Shown here: one piece after another, positions 1 to 8,779 of the stretch
How the letters are laid out: every line of letters starts with the position of its first letter
How positions within the stretch are numbered: position 1 is the stretch's first letter
Source of the DNA: CADEDH01 sp041394285
GTDB taxonomy: Bacteria; Actinomycetota; Acidimicrobiia; Acidimicrobiales; SZUA-35
Assembly (NCBI GenBank): GCA_041394285.1
Contig: JAWKIL010000011.1
Span: 129,282 to 193,281 of the forward strand
DNA length: 64,000 nt
Reading direction: 5' to 3'
Position numbers and translations under genes: made by a program
The notes under the pieces: model-generated
What the model was told of the DNA's origin: nothing
The model's database searches: none
Seen by the model: only the letters and a program-made list of their open reading frames with translations

Positions 1-524
1 CCGCCCTGTTCCCGCTGCGCTCGCTCGGCTCGCGGCCGTGGCGGGCGCTGCGCACCACGCCGTGGCAGGCCGGGATGCGGCTGATCACGGCCGAGGGCCG
101 GGCCGTCCGGCCCGCCGACCTCGAGGTCGGCCAGGTGCTCACCGTGTTCCCCGACCTGCCCGGCCGGCCCCCGGGAGCGGCTGCCGGTGACACCCAGACG
201 CTGCTGATCCGGCTCGACCCCACCCAGTTCAAACCGTCGCCGGAGCGGGCCGGCTGGGCCCCCGACGGCGCCATCGCCTACTCCAAGGTCTGCACCCACG
301 CCGGCTGCCCCGTCGGCCTGTACGACGCCGTACGCCACCAGCTGGTGTGCCCCTGCCACCAGTCGCTGTTCAACGTGCTCGACGAGGCCCGCCCCGTGTT
401 CGGCCCCGCCACCCGGCCCCTCCCCCAGTTGCCCCTGACGGTGGACGGCGAGGGGTACCTGGTGGCCCAGGGCGACTATCCGGAACCGATCGGACCCGGA
501 TTCTGGGCCCGCGAGGGGGGCTGA
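1..524 (+). CDS. qcrA: Rieske iron-sulfur subunit of cytochrome bc1 complex (5' end outside window)
   Basis: C-terminal part of the Rieske subunit that passes electrons from quinol to cytochrome c1 in the bc1 complex. The frame is open from base 3 to the stop at 524, so the start and the N-terminal membrane anchors lie left of the window. The two [2Fe-2S] ligand boxes are clear: CTHAGC (two ligands Cys and His) and CPCHQS (Cys and His), separated by about 17 residues as in the family. The stop lies 7 bases before the ATG of cytochrome b, which fits one transcript. Identification is firm; the first 74 bases belong to the gene even though no start is visible. Confidence 0.93.
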   Translation, partial: ALFPLRSLGSRPWRALRTTPWQAGMRLITAEGRAVRPADLEVGQVLTVFPDLPGRPPGAAAGDTQTLLIRLDPTQFKPSPERAGWAPDGAIAYSKVCTHAGCPVGLYDAVRHQLVCPCHQSLFNVLDEARPVFGPATRPLPQLPLTVDGEGYLVAQGDYPEPIGPGFWAREGG

Positions 525-531
525 GGCGCCG

Positions 532-1977
532 ATGCTGATCCGGCGGCTGGTGCGGGGCATCGACGACCGGGTGGGCGCCGCCCGCTTCACCCGGTCCGCC
601 CTGGGCAAGGTGTTCCCCGACCATTTCTCGTTCATGTTCGGCGAGGTCGCCCTCTACTCGTTCTTCGCCCTGGTGGGCACGGGCATCTACCTGTCGCTGT
701 TCTTCGAGCCGTCGCAGCGGGAGGTCATGTACCAGGGCAGCTACCAGCCGATGAGCAACGTGCCGATGACGGCGGCCTACAGCTCGGCCCTGCGGATCAG
801 CTTCGACGTGCGGGCCGGCCTGCTGGTGCGCCAGGCCCACCACTGGGCCGCCCTGGTGTTCCTGGCCGCCATCGTGGCCCACCTGATGCGGCTGTTCTTC
901 ACCGGCGCCTTCCGTCGACCCCGGGATCTGAACTGGACGGTCGGCCTCACCCTGTTCCTCCTGGCCCTGGCGAACGGGTTCGCCGGCTACTCGCTGCTCG
1001 ACGACCTGCTGTCGGGCACCGGGCTCCGGGTCGGCTCCGCCATCGCCCTGTCGATCCCGGTGGTGGGCCCGTGGGTGGTCAGCCTGGCCTTCGGCGGCGA
1101 GTTCCCCACCGACGAGATCATCGGCCGCCTGTTCGTGGTCCATGTGCTCATCGTCCCCCTGGCCATCGGGGCCCTGCTGGCCGTGCACCTCGGCCTGGTG
1201 TGGCACCAGAAGCACACCCAGTTCCCGGGTCCGGGGCGCACGGAGCACAACGTGGTGGGGTCGCGGTTGTGGCCCCGCTACGCGGTCAAGTCGGTGTCGC
1301 TGATGTTCGGCACCTTCGCCGTGCTGTTCGCCCTCGGCGGGCTGGTGCAGATCAACCCCATCTGGCTCTACGGACCCTACGACCCGGCCAAGGTCACCAC
1401 CAGCGCCCAACCCGACTGGTACATGGGCTGGTTGGAGGGCGGGTTGCGCCTGTTCCCGCCGTGGGAGGTGCGCTTCGGGTGGTTCGAGATCCCCGCCGTG
1501 TTCTTCCCGGGCGTGGCCCTGCCCACCCTGACCTTCGCCGTGCTGTACCTGTGGCCGTTCCTGGAGCGCCGGGTCACGGGCGACCGGGCCGACCACAACC
1601 TGCTGTGCCCGCCCCGGTCCAGCCCCACCCGCACCGCCATCGGGGCGGGGGCCCTCACGTTCTACGGTGTGCTGTTCCTGGCCGGAGGCCAGGACGTGTT
1701 CGCCGTGAGGTTCGGCCTGTCGGTGGACCAGCTCCTCGTGATGTTCCGGGCCGCCGTGCTGATCGCCCCACCCCTGGTCGGCTGGGTCACCTACCGGGTG
1801 TGCCGCCGGTCCTACACCTCGCCCGAAGGCGCCCCGCCCGAAGGCGCCGCCTCGCCCGGAGGCGCCCCGCCCGAGGAGGGGGCCGGCGATCGGGTGCCGA
1901 GCCACCGGGTCACGACCACGAGCGCCCCCAGGCCCACGGCCACCGCCACCAGCCCCTCGGACACCGGGCCGATGTGA
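532..1977 (+). CDS. qcrB: Cytochrome b subunit of bc1 complex
   Basis: Membrane cytochrome b of the quinol:cytochrome c reductase. The 481-aa protein has the N-terminal heme-binding helices with His residues (RQAHHWAALVF and AIVAHLMRLFF) and the actinobacterial signature WHQKHTQFPGPG after helix 4, then a second membrane half. ATG at 532 follows qcrA by 7 bases. The last 55 or so residues form a low-complexity Ala/Gly/Pro tail encoded by a short repeat, and its final 166 bases overlap the convergent cytochrome c gene on the other strand. The tail beyond about residue 425 is therefore suspicious as functional sequence, although the open frame really runs to the TGA at 1975-1977. Confidence 0.95.
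   Translation: MLIRRLVRGIDDRVGAARFTRSALGKVFPDHFSFMFGEVALYSFFALVGTGIYLSLFFEPSQREVMYQGSYQPMSNVPMTAAYSSALRISFDVRAGLLVRQAHHWAALVFLAAIVAHLMRLFFTGAFRRPRDLNWTVGLTLFLLALANGFAGYSLLDDLLSGTGLRVGSAIALSIPVVGPWVVSLAFGGEFPTDEIIGRLFVVHVLIVPLAIGALLAVHLGLVWHQKHTQFPGPGRTEHNVVGSRLWPRYAVKSVSLMFGTFAVLFALGGLVQINPIWLYGPYDPAKVTTSAQPDWYMGWLEGGLRLFPPWEVRFGWFEIPAVFFPGVALPTLTFAVLYLWPFLERRVTGDRADHNLLCPPRSSPTRTAIGAGALTFYGVLFLAGGQDVFAVRFGLSVDQLLVMFRAAVLIAPPLVGWVTYRVCRRSYTSPEGAPPEGAASPGGAPPEEGAGDRVPSHRVTTTSAPRPTATATSPSDTGPM
1812..1905. repeat. Short GC-rich repeat shared by the qcrB and qcrC tails
   Basis: Repeated units close to GAAGGCGCCCCGCCC lie where the two convergent genes overlap. On the plus strand they encode EGAPP/GGAPP repeats of the QcrB tail; on the minus strand they encode SGGAP repeats of the cytochrome c tail. 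Confidence 0.75.
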
Positions 1978-2708
1978 CCCAGGCCCCAGCCGCCCCGATC
2001 GGGCGGATCGCGCAGCAGCTGGACATAGGCGGCGATGGCGGCGGCGTCGGAGTCGGAGAACAGGTCGGGCCCGAACACCGGCATCCGACCGGGCCCGATC
2101 CGCATCGCCTCCACCACCTGCACCGGGGTCGCTTCGACGAGGGGCGGGGCCACCGCTCCGTAGGCCAGCGCGCCCCCCGAACCGATGGCGTGATGGCAGG
2201 CGGCGCAGTTCGTGCGGTAGAGCTGGCCGCCCCGGGCCACGTCGGGGTACGCCGCCGGATCGCCTGACCCGGCGGCCGGGACCGGCACCTCGGGGACCGC
2301 CGGCCCGGCCGTGACGAACCCGGCGACGTAGGCCAACAGGGCCTGCTGCTCCTCGGGCGGATACGCCGGTTCCCCCCGGTGGGCCCGCTGGTACGGGTCG
2401 TCGATCGGCATGCGGCCGGTGCTGACCATGAAGTCCACCGACGCCAGGCCGACGCCGGTGAGGTCGGGGCCCCGGTAGGTGCCCCCGCCGGCCGGGCCGT
2501 GGCAGGTGGCGCAGTCGTGCTGGTAGATCTCACGGCCCAGATCGTCGCGAGCGCCGGCCGGAGGCCCGCCGGTCCCTTGCATCGGAGCAGCGACGGCGGC
2601 CGGTGGACCGCCGCCCAGCACCAGGGCCACCCCGAGGGCGGTGGCGACGGTCAACAGGGGCAGGAGCGCCACGCGGGCGGCTGGCCGATGGGGTGACGGA
2701 AGCAGCAT
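1812..2708 (-). CDS. qcrC: Diheme cytochrome c (QcrC-like)
   Basis: Membrane-anchored diheme cytochrome c, probably the c1-type electron carrier between QcrAB and the oxidase. Two heme boxes are visible, CATCH and CAACH, each followed by a class I cytochrome c domain, with Met ligand candidates in GRMPIDD and GRMPVFG. An N-terminal hydrophobic segment (LLPLLTVATALGVALVL) and a C-terminal one (GLVAVAVGLGALVVV) match QcrC architecture. I chose ATG 2708 (298 aa) because the signal-like region begins there; an upstream ATG at 2750 is possible. It is convergent with qcrB rather than upstream of qcrA, unlike the usual actinobacterial order, and its 3' end overlaps qcrB by 166 bases. Confidence 0.85.
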   Translation of the reverse strand: MLLPSPHRPAARVALLPLLTVATALGVALVLGGGPPAAVAAPMQGTGGPPAGARDDLGREIYQHDCATCHGPAGGGTYRGPDLTGVGLASVDFMVSTGRMPIDDPYQRAHRGEPAYPPEEQQALLAYVAGFVTAGPAVPEVPVPAAGSGDPAAYPDVARGGQLYRTNCAACHHAIGSGGALAYGAVAPPLVEATPVQVVEAMRIGPGRMPVFGPDLFSDSDAAAIAAYVQLLRDPPDRGGWGLGHIGPVSEGLVAVAVGLGALVVVTRWLGTRSPAPSSGGAPPGEAAPSGGAPSGEV

Positions 2709-2758
2709 CGTCCCGGCCCTACCCGGCCGGGACCGTTTACACCCGGCCATCTCCGGTT

Positions 2759-3742
2759 ATGGCCCGTCCGGTGACTGATGCTGGGTGGGTGCTCGACCCC
2801 CGGACTCCGGGGGCGGAGAAGGTGGCCCTGCTCACATGGCTGATGCTGGCGGTGGCCGCCATCGCCTTCGTGATGGTGCTCGGTCTCCTGGCCCTCGGCC
2901 TGGCCCGGCGCCGGCGCCTCCCGCTCGGGGCCGAGCGTTGGGTGGTGGGCGGCGGTCTGGTGTTCCCGGCCGTGGTGATCCTGGCGCTGTCGGGCCTCAC
3001 CGTGTGGGCGCTGGACGCCGACACCCCGCCGGCGGGAGCCGATCCGGCGTTGACGGTGAACGTGATCGGCCACCAGTACTGGTGGGAGATCCGCTACCAG
3101 CCGGGCGGAGGCTCCACGGTGAGCGGCGAGGTGGTCACGGCCAACGAGCTCGTGCTGCCCGTTGACCAGCCGGTCCAGCTCGAGCTGACGTCGGACGACG
3201 TCGTCCACTCCTTCTGGGTGCCCGAGCTCGGACCCAAGCGGGACCTGGTGCCCGGCCGCACCAACCACCTGCGGTTCACGATCGACCAGGCCGGCGATCT
3301 GCGGGGTCAGTGCGCCGAGTTCTGCGGCGCCCAGCACGCCCGGATGGCGTTCCTGGTGCACGCCGTGCCGGCCGACGAGTTCGAGACCTGGCTGGCCAAC
3401 GAGGCCGCCCCGGCGCCGGTCCCCACCACCGACAGCCAACGGGCGGGGATGGCGACATTCCAGCAGGAGGCGTGCAGCAGCTGCCACGCCATCCGGGGCG
3501 TGGTCGACGATCCGGCCGGCCTGCTCGGGGCCGACCGCAACCGGGTGGTGATCGGCCCGGACCTGACCCACCTGGCCGCCCGGGACACGTTGGCCGCCGT
3601 GACCGTGCCCAACGACCGGGGCCATCTCGGCGGCTGGATCGCCGATCCCCAGAGCACCAAGCCGGGATCGTTGATGCCGGCCGTGCCCCTCGACCCCGAG
3701 CAACTGCTGTCGCTGCTCGACTACCTCCAGAGCCTCCGATGA
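2759..3742 (+). CDS. ctaC: Cytochrome c oxidase subunit II with fused cytochrome c domain
   Basis: Subunit II of a caa3-type terminal oxidase; it takes electrons through CuA and feeds subunit I. Residues about 22-50 and 62-85 are two membrane helices. The CuA centre is intact: His in VVHSFW, then CAEFCGAQHARM with both Cys, Glu, His and Met near residues 185-196. A C-terminal cytochrome c domain begins near residue 230 with the heme box CSSCH and a Met in SLMPAVP. ATG 2759 (327 aa) was chosen since the text upstream is arginine-rich and unlike a leader. The stop overlaps the ATG of subunit I (ATGA at 3739). Fused domain explains independence from a soluble cytochrome c. Confidence 0.93.
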   Translation: MARPVTDAGWVLDPRTPGAEKVALLTWLMLAVAAIAFVMVLGLLALGLARRRRLPLGAERWVVGGGLVFPAVVILALSGLTVWALDADTPPAGADPALTVNVIGHQYWWEIRYQPGGGSTVSGEVVTANELVLPVDQPVQLELTSDDVVHSFWVPELGPKRDLVPGRTNHLRFTIDQAGDLRGQCAEFCGAQHARMAFLVHAVPADEFETWLANEAAPAPVPTTDSQRAGMATFQQEACSSCHAIRGVVDDPAGLLGADRNRVVIGPDLTHLAARDTLAAVTVPNDRGHLGGWIADPQSTKPGSLMPAVPLDPEQLLSLLDYLQSLR

Positions 3743-5790
3743 CCACACCAGCCGTAGCCGGCCCGACCGTGCTCGCTCCCGCCGCCGCCCCCCGGCGGCG
3801 GGCGGCCAGCGGGGCACGGGGCGACCACCAGGCCCTCCACGACGCCTGGGAAGACCGCCCCGGGCTCGGCGGCTGGATCCGCACCGTCGACCACAAGCGG
3901 ATCGGGGTGCGCTACGCCGTCACCGCCCTGACCTTCCTGCTCATCGGGGGCCTGGAAGCGCTGGCTCTGCGCACCCAGCTGGCCGTGCCCGACAACGACC
4001 TGCTGGGCCACGACGCCTACAACCAGCTGATGACCATGCACGGCACCACCATGCTGTTGTGGTTCAACACCCCCATGTTCGCCGCCTTCGGGAACTACCT
4101 GATCCCGCTGCAGATCGGCGCCCGGGACATGGCTTTCCCCCGGCTCAACGCCCTGTCGTACTGGATCTTCCTGCTGTCGGGCCTGTTCGTCTACACCAGC
4201 TTCGCCGTGGGCGAGGCGCCGGACGGTGGCTGGTTCGCCTACACGCCGCTCACCTCGTCGGTCTACTCACCCGGCCGCAACCTCGACTTCTGGGCCATCG
4301 GCATCACGTTCCTCGGGATCTCCACCACGGTGGGCGGCATCAACTTCATCGTCACCATCCTGCGGATGCGGGCCCCGGGCATGTCGTTGGCCCGGCTGCC
4401 GATCTTCGGTTGGACGATCCTGACCATGTCGTTCATGATCATCTTCGCCCTGCCCGCCGTGACCCTGGCCGGGGCGCTGCTGGAGGCCGACCGGGCCCTC
4501 GGGATGCACCTGTTCGACCCCAACGGGCTGGGCGATCCGCTGCTCTACCAGCACCTGTTCTGGATCTGGGGCCACCCCGAGGTCTACATCGTCTTCATCC
4601 CGGCCACCGGGATCATCTCCACCATCATCCCCACCTTCGCCCGCCGCCCCCTGGCCGCCCACAACCTGGTGATCGCCTCGGTGGTGGCCACCGGCTTCAT
4701 CAGCTTCGGGTTGTGGGTGCACCACATGTTCGCCGCCGGCCTCCCCTTCCTCGTGGCGTCCTTTTTCTCCGCCGCCAGCCTGGTGATCGCCATCCCGTCG
4801 GGGATCCAGGTGCTGGCCTGGCTCACGACCCTGGTGGAAGGCCGCCGCCCCCGCCTCGATCCGCCCCTGCTCTTCGCGCTCGGCTTCATCGTCACCTTCG
4901 TGCTGGGCGGGTTCACCGGCGTGATGGTGGCCGTGGTCCCCTTCGACCAGGCGATCACCGACAGCTACTTCGTGGTGGCCCATTTCCACTATGTGTTGAT
5001 CGGCGGCTCGGTGATGCCGATCATGGCCGGCCTGTACTTCTGGTTCCCCAAGGTCACCGGGAAGGCGACCCACCCGTGGCTGGGGCGGGCCGCGTTCGCC
5101 GCCATCTTCGTCGGGTTCCACGTGACGTTCTTCCCCCAACACATCCTCGGCCTGATGGGCATGCCCCGGCGGGTCTACACCTACGGTTCCGATCTGGGCT
5201 GGGACTGGCTCAACCTCCTGTCGAGCATCGGGGCGTTCGTGCTGGCCGCCGGCTTCGTCATGGTGGCCGTCGACCTGGTGCTGTCCTGGTGGCGAGGTGA
5301 TCCGGCGCCCGACGACCCGTGGGGCGGCGAGACGCTGGAGTGGGCGCTGCCGTCGCCACCGCCGCCCTACAACTTCGCCGCCGCCCCGGTCGTCACCTCG
5401 CCCCGGCCGCTGTGGGGCGAGCCCGAAGCGGGCGACGGCAGCGCCGGAGACGCCGACGGGGACAGCGGCGGCCACGGGGACGTGGCCCGGGCAACGGGGC
5501 ACCCGGCATGGGATCCGGTACGGGTTCCCGTACCCACCATCGAACGCTACGAGGGCGAGGTGCTGGACGAACCACCCCACGGCCACCACCGGGCGGTGCT
5601 CACCTCGGTGCTCGACGCCACCGACGTGCACGTGGTCACCATGCCCGGACCGTCGACCTGGCCGCTGGCCCTGGCCGCCGGTGTGTTGGCCCTGTCCACC
5701 GGCGTGCTGCTCCGCTCGGGGCTGGTGGTCGGCCTGGCCAGCGCCTGGATCGCCTGGTCCTTCTACCGCTGGCACCGGGAGGCGACATGA
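3739..5790 (+). CDS. ctaD: Cytochrome c oxidase subunit I
   Basis: Catalytic heme-copper subunit that reduces O2 and pumps protons. Visible landmarks: the low-spin heme His in TMHGTTM, the CuB and proton-channel box GHPEVYIVF with Glu and cross-linked Tyr, the HH pair of CuB (WVHHMF), and the heme a3/a ligands in VAHFHYVL. The 683-aa length is longer than a minimal 550-aa subunit; beyond the core there is a hydrophilic stretch (about residues 525-640) and then two extra hydrophobic helices near the C-terminus, an extension of the subunit I/IV type. The ATG overlaps the ctaC stop and its own stop overlaps the ctaE ATG, so translation is probably coupled. Confidence 0.96.
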   Translation: MTTPAVAGPTVLAPAAAPRRRAASGARGDHQALHDAWEDRPGLGGWIRTVDHKRIGVRYAVTALTFLLIGGLEALALRTQLAVPDNDLLGHDAYNQLMTMHGTTMLLWFNTPMFAAFGNYLIPLQIGARDMAFPRLNALSYWIFLLSGLFVYTSFAVGEAPDGGWFAYTPLTSSVYSPGRNLDFWAIGITFLGISTTVGGINFIVTILRMRAPGMSLARLPIFGWTILTMSFMIIFALPAVTLAGALLEADRALGMHLFDPNGLGDPLLYQHLFWIWGHPEVYIVFIPATGIISTIIPTFARRPLAAHNLVIASVVATGFISFGLWVHHMFAAGLPFLVASFFSAASLVIAIPSGIQVLAWLTTLVEGRRPRLDPPLLFALGFIVTFVLGGFTGVMVAVVPFDQAITDSYFVVAHFHYVLIGGSVMPIMAGLYFWFPKVTGKATHPWLGRAAFAAIFVGFHVTFFPQHILGLMGMPRRVYTYGSDLGWDWLNLLSSIGAFVLAAGFVMVAVDLVLSWWRGDPAPDDPWGGETLEWALPSPPPPYNFAAAPVVTSPRPLWGEPEAGDGSAGDADGDSGGHGDVARATGHPAWDPVRVPVPTIERYEGEVLDEPPHGHHRAVLTSVLDATDVHVVTMPGPSTWPLALAAGVLALSTGVLLRSGLVVGLASAWIAWSFYRWHREAT

Positions 5791-6488
5791 CGGCGGGTAC
5801 CGGAGCGGCGCCGCTGACCACCGACCGGACGGCGTTGGCCGAAGCCCGGGCCCCCGACCTGGGGCCCACCGATCGTCCCTCCATGGGTCCCCTGGCCGGC
5901 CGCTCACTCGCCTGGTGGGGCATGGTGATGGCGATCACGACCGAGGCCATGATCTTCGCCCTGCTCCTGTTCGCCTGGTTCTACCTGTGGACCAAGGCAG
6001 ACCGGTGGCCGCCGCCGGGCGATCCCCTCACCGACCTCGGACCGTTCACCATCGGCCGCACGGTGCTGCTGCTCGGCAGCTCGCTACCGGTGCAGCTGGC
6101 GGAGCGCCGGGTGAAGGCGGGCGACCGGCGGGGCATGCTGGCCTGGCTCGCCCTGGGGTGGGCGATGGCCGCCGTCTTCCTCGGCGGCCACGTGGACGAG
6201 ACGATCAGGATGTGGAGTGAGCTGCGCCCCTCCACCGACGCCTACGGCTCGCTCGTCTACCTGATCACCAACCTGCACGCCCTCCACCTGATCATCGGCC
6301 TGCTGTTCCTGGCCTTCGTGTTCGGCCGCGGCCTCCAGGGCCGCTACACCGGCGACGGCGAGGGCCACCTCGGCCACGGCGACGTGACGGTGACGGTGCT
6401 CTACTGGCACTTCGTGGACGCCGTCTGGGTGGCGGTGTTCTCGTCGCTCTATCTGGCCCCCCACTTCGGCGGCCCGGGCGGCGGGTGA
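5787..6488 (+). CDS. ctaE: Cytochrome c oxidase subunit III
   Basis: Integral membrane subunit III of the oxidase, 233 aa. Hydrophobic helices are preceded by a 45-residue polar N-terminus. The family features are ETEAM-like ITTEAMIFALL at the start of the helical part, GGHVDE in the middle and the C-terminal YWHFVDAVWVAVFSSLYL motif. It starts at ATG 5787 inside the stop of ctaD (ATGA) and ends in a GTGA overlap with the next gene, which extends the same transcript. Confidence 0.94.
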   Translation: MTAGTGAAPLTTDRTALAEARAPDLGPTDRPSMGPLAGRSLAWWGMVMAITTEAMIFALLLFAWFYLWTKADRWPPPGDPLTDLGPFTIGRTVLLLGSSLPVQLAERRVKAGDRRGMLAWLALGWAMAAVFLGGHVDETIRMWSELRPSTDAYGSLVYLITNLHALHLIIGLLFLAFVFGRGLQGRYTGDGEGHLGHGDVTVTVLYWHFVDAVWVAVFSSLYLAPHFGGPGGG

Positions 6489-7420
6489 GCGGGGACGACG
6501 CCGCCCACCCCCGGGAGCGCGGCTCCTCGGAGGAGAGCCGGGGAGCGGTACTGGCCGCCCTGGCGGCCAACGTGTCCATCGCCATCGCCAAGGCCGTGGC
6601 CTTCGCCATCACCGGCTCGGTGTCGATGCTGGCCGAGACGTTCCACTCGGTGGCCGACTCGGGCAATCAGGGCCTGCTGCTGGTGGGGCGGTGGCGGGGT
6701 GGGCAACCGGCCGACGAGGACCACCCGTTCGGCCACGGCGGCGAACGCTACTTCTGGGGCTTCGTGGTGGCCGTGCTGCTGTTCGCCCTCGGCTCGCTGT
6801 TCGCCCTGCTCGAAGGGGAGGAGAAGCTGCGCCACCCCCACGACCCCGGCTCGCCGGTGGCGCCGCTGGTGGTGATCGGGCTGGCCTTCGTGTTCGAGGG
6901 GCTGTCGCTGGTGAAGGCGGTGCGCACGGCCCGCCGCGAGCCCGGGAGCCGCCCCTGGTTCCGGTTCATCCACCGCACCAAGAACGCCGAGCTGCCGGTG
7001 GTGCTGTTGGAGGACTCGGGGGCGCTGGTGGGCCTGGTGTTCGCCGCGGTGGGCATCGTGCTGGCCGACGTCACCGGCAACGCCCGCTTCGACGCCCTGG
7101 GCAGCCTCGCCATCGGCCTCCTCCTGGGGGTGATCGCCATCACCCTGGCCATCGAGATGAAGAGCCTGCTGGTGGGAGAATCGGCCACCCCCGAGGCCAT
7201 CGACGCCCTCAGCCGGGCGCTGCGCTCCACTCCCGGGGTGAGCGAGCTCCGCTCGCTGCAGACCCTCCAGCTCGGGCCGGAGGAACTGCTGGTGACGGCG
7301 GAGATCCGCCTCGAGCGGACGGGTTCGGTGGACGACGCCGTGGGTGTGGTGGCCGACGCCACCCGCCGGGCCCGGGAAGCAGCGGGAGGCCGGAGCCACG
7401 TCCACGTGACGCCGGCCTAG
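6485..7420 (+). CDS. Cation diffusion facilitator family transporter
   Basis: Predicted divalent metal/proton antiporter of the CDF (cation efflux) family, 311 aa. Metal-site boxes are present: FHSVADSGNQ (His-x3-Asp) in the second helix region and EDSGALVGL later, along with the HPFGHGGERYFW signature that marks the first loop. About six hydrophobic helices are followed by a cytoplasmic C-terminal domain. GTG 6485 overlaps the stop of ctaE. Metal specificity cannot be read from the sequence. Its place directly behind the oxidase suggests a link to metal supply or removal for the heme-copper centre, but that is only inference. Confidence 0.88.
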   Translation: MSGDDAAHPRERGSSEESRGAVLAALAANVSIAIAKAVAFAITGSVSMLAETFHSVADSGNQGLLLVGRWRGGQPADEDHPFGHGGERYFWGFVVAVLLFALGSLFALLEGEEKLRHPHDPGSPVAPLVVIGLAFVFEGLSLVKAVRTARREPGSRPWFRFIHRTKNAELPVVLLEDSGALVGLVFAAVGIVLADVTGNARFDALGSLAIGLLLGVIAITLAIEMKSLLVGESATPEAIDALSRALRSTPGVSELRSLQTLQLGPEELLVTAEIRLERTGSVDDAVGVVADATRRAREAAGGRSHVHVTPA

Positions 7421-7439
7421 GGACGGCCGGGACCGCGCC

Positions 7440-8702
7440 GTGGCCGCCGTGCTCGTGTTCGGCATCACCCTGCTGGTGGCGGTGTTCGTGTCCGGCCTGG
7501 CCCAGCGGTCGAGCCTCGTGTCCACGGCGGCGGTGTTCCTGCTGGGCGGGGTGATGGGCCACCTCACGGGGGTGCTGGTGTATTCGGCCACCAGCGGGCC
7601 CGTGTCGGAGACGGCCAGCCTGGCCCTGTTCGCCGTGCTGTTCACCGACGGGATGAAGGCCGGTCTGGAGGACCTGCAGGGCGCATGGCGGGCACCGGGC
7701 CGGCTCCTGCTGATCGGGCTCCCCCTGGCCATGATGGGTTACGCCGTGGCCTCCCACCTGCTGGTGGGACTCGACTGGAAGCACGCCCTGTTGCTGGGGG
7801 CCGTGCTCAGCCCCACCGACCCGGTGTTCGCCCAGGCCATCGTGGGCCGGGAAGAGGTGCCGGGCCGGGTCCGTCACCTGCTGAACGTGGAGAGCGGGCT
7901 GAACGACGGGCTCGCCCTGCCGCTGGTGCTCGTGCTCACCGACATCAACGTGGAGGAGCCGACGGCCGCCACCCGGCTCGTGGCCGAGCTGGCCGGCGGT
8001 CTCCTCATCGGGCTGGCCGTCCCCCTGGCCGCCTCCCTCGTGCGGCGGGTGGCGTCAGCCTCCCCGTCGGCCACCTATGTGCCGTTGGGGGCGGTGGCCA
8101 CCGCCCTGATCATCCTGGCCACCACACGGCTGGTGGGGGCGAACGAGTACGTCGCCGCCTTCGCCGCCGGGAGCGCCATCGCCACCGTGGCCCCCCGCCT
8201 GCGGGAGGAGTTCGAGGTCTTCGGCGAGCTGCTGGCCGAGCTGTTGAAGCTGGCCGCTCTCCTCGCCTTCGGCGCCCTGCTCACCCCCGCCCTCCTTTCC
8301 GGCATCGGCTTCGGCGGCTGGGGCTTCGTGATCCTCGCCCTGTTCTTCATCCGCCCGATGTCGGTGACGCTGGCCATGATCGGCCGCCGGGTCCCGAACA
8401 CCGAGCTGGCCACCGTGGCCTGGTTCGGGCCCAAGGGGTTCGCCTCGGCCATCTACGCCATCATCGTGCTCCGGGCCGGGGTGAGCCAGGCCGACGTGCT
8501 GTTCAACCTGGCGGCGGTCACCGTGGCCGTGTCGATCATCCTGCACTCCTCGACCGACGTGCCCATCGCCCGCTTCTTCGCCCGGGCGGGCGAGCTGAAC
8601 GACGAGGTCGACGATCTGCCGCCGACCACTGACGGCCCGGCGCCGGCCGAGGCGCCGCCAACGCCGCCGGGCGACGACCGGTCCGGCAACCGCCCCGTGT
8701 AG
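7440..8702 (+). CDS. CPA1-type sodium/proton antiporter
   Basis: Monovalent cation:proton antiporter, 420 aa, with about 12 hydrophobic segments. The family core is present: SPTDPVFA (discontinuous helix) and the ESGLNDGLALP box with the conserved Asp, and GPKGFAS further on. GTG 7440 is used; GTG 7449 is an alternative. It follows the CDF gene by 19 bases, so it is likely cotranscribed. The C-terminal 40 residues are polar and Pro-rich. Ion preference (Na+ or K+) is not evident. Confidence 0.88.
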   Translation: MAAVLVFGITLLVAVFVSGLAQRSSLVSTAAVFLLGGVMGHLTGVLVYSATSGPVSETASLALFAVLFTDGMKAGLEDLQGAWRAPGRLLLIGLPLAMMGYAVASHLLVGLDWKHALLLGAVLSPTDPVFAQAIVGREEVPGRVRHLLNVESGLNDGLALPLVLVLTDINVEEPTAATRLVAELAGGLLIGLAVPLAASLVRRVASASPSATYVPLGAVATALIILATTRLVGANEYVAAFAAGSAIATVAPRLREEFEVFGELLAELLKLAALLAFGALLTPALLSGIGFGGWGFVILALFFIRPMSVTLAMIGRRVPNTELATVAWFGPKGFASAIYAIIVLRAGVSQADVLFNLAAVTVAVSIILHSSTDVPIARFFARAGELNDEVDDLPPTTDGPAPAEAPPTPPGDDRSGNRPV

Positions 8703-8710
8703 CCGGCCCC

Positions 8711-8757
8711 CGTTTAGCTGGCGCCCCGTTTAGCTGGCGCCCCGTTTAGCTGGCGCC
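8711..8757. repeat. Three tandem 16-bp repeats
   Basis: The unit CGTTTAGCTGGCGCCC occurs three times head to tail with starts at 8711, 8727 and 8743. It sits in the 77-base gap between the antiporter gene and the next open frame. Role unknown. Confidence 0.85.
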
Positions 8758-8779
8758 GGCGACGGGCAGGGCCCAAGCG

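Noticed and set aside
370..1905. Long minus-strand open frame opposite qcrB
   Set aside because: GC-rich antisense frame; product is His/Gln/Arg-rich with no family, and qcrB on the other strand is certain.
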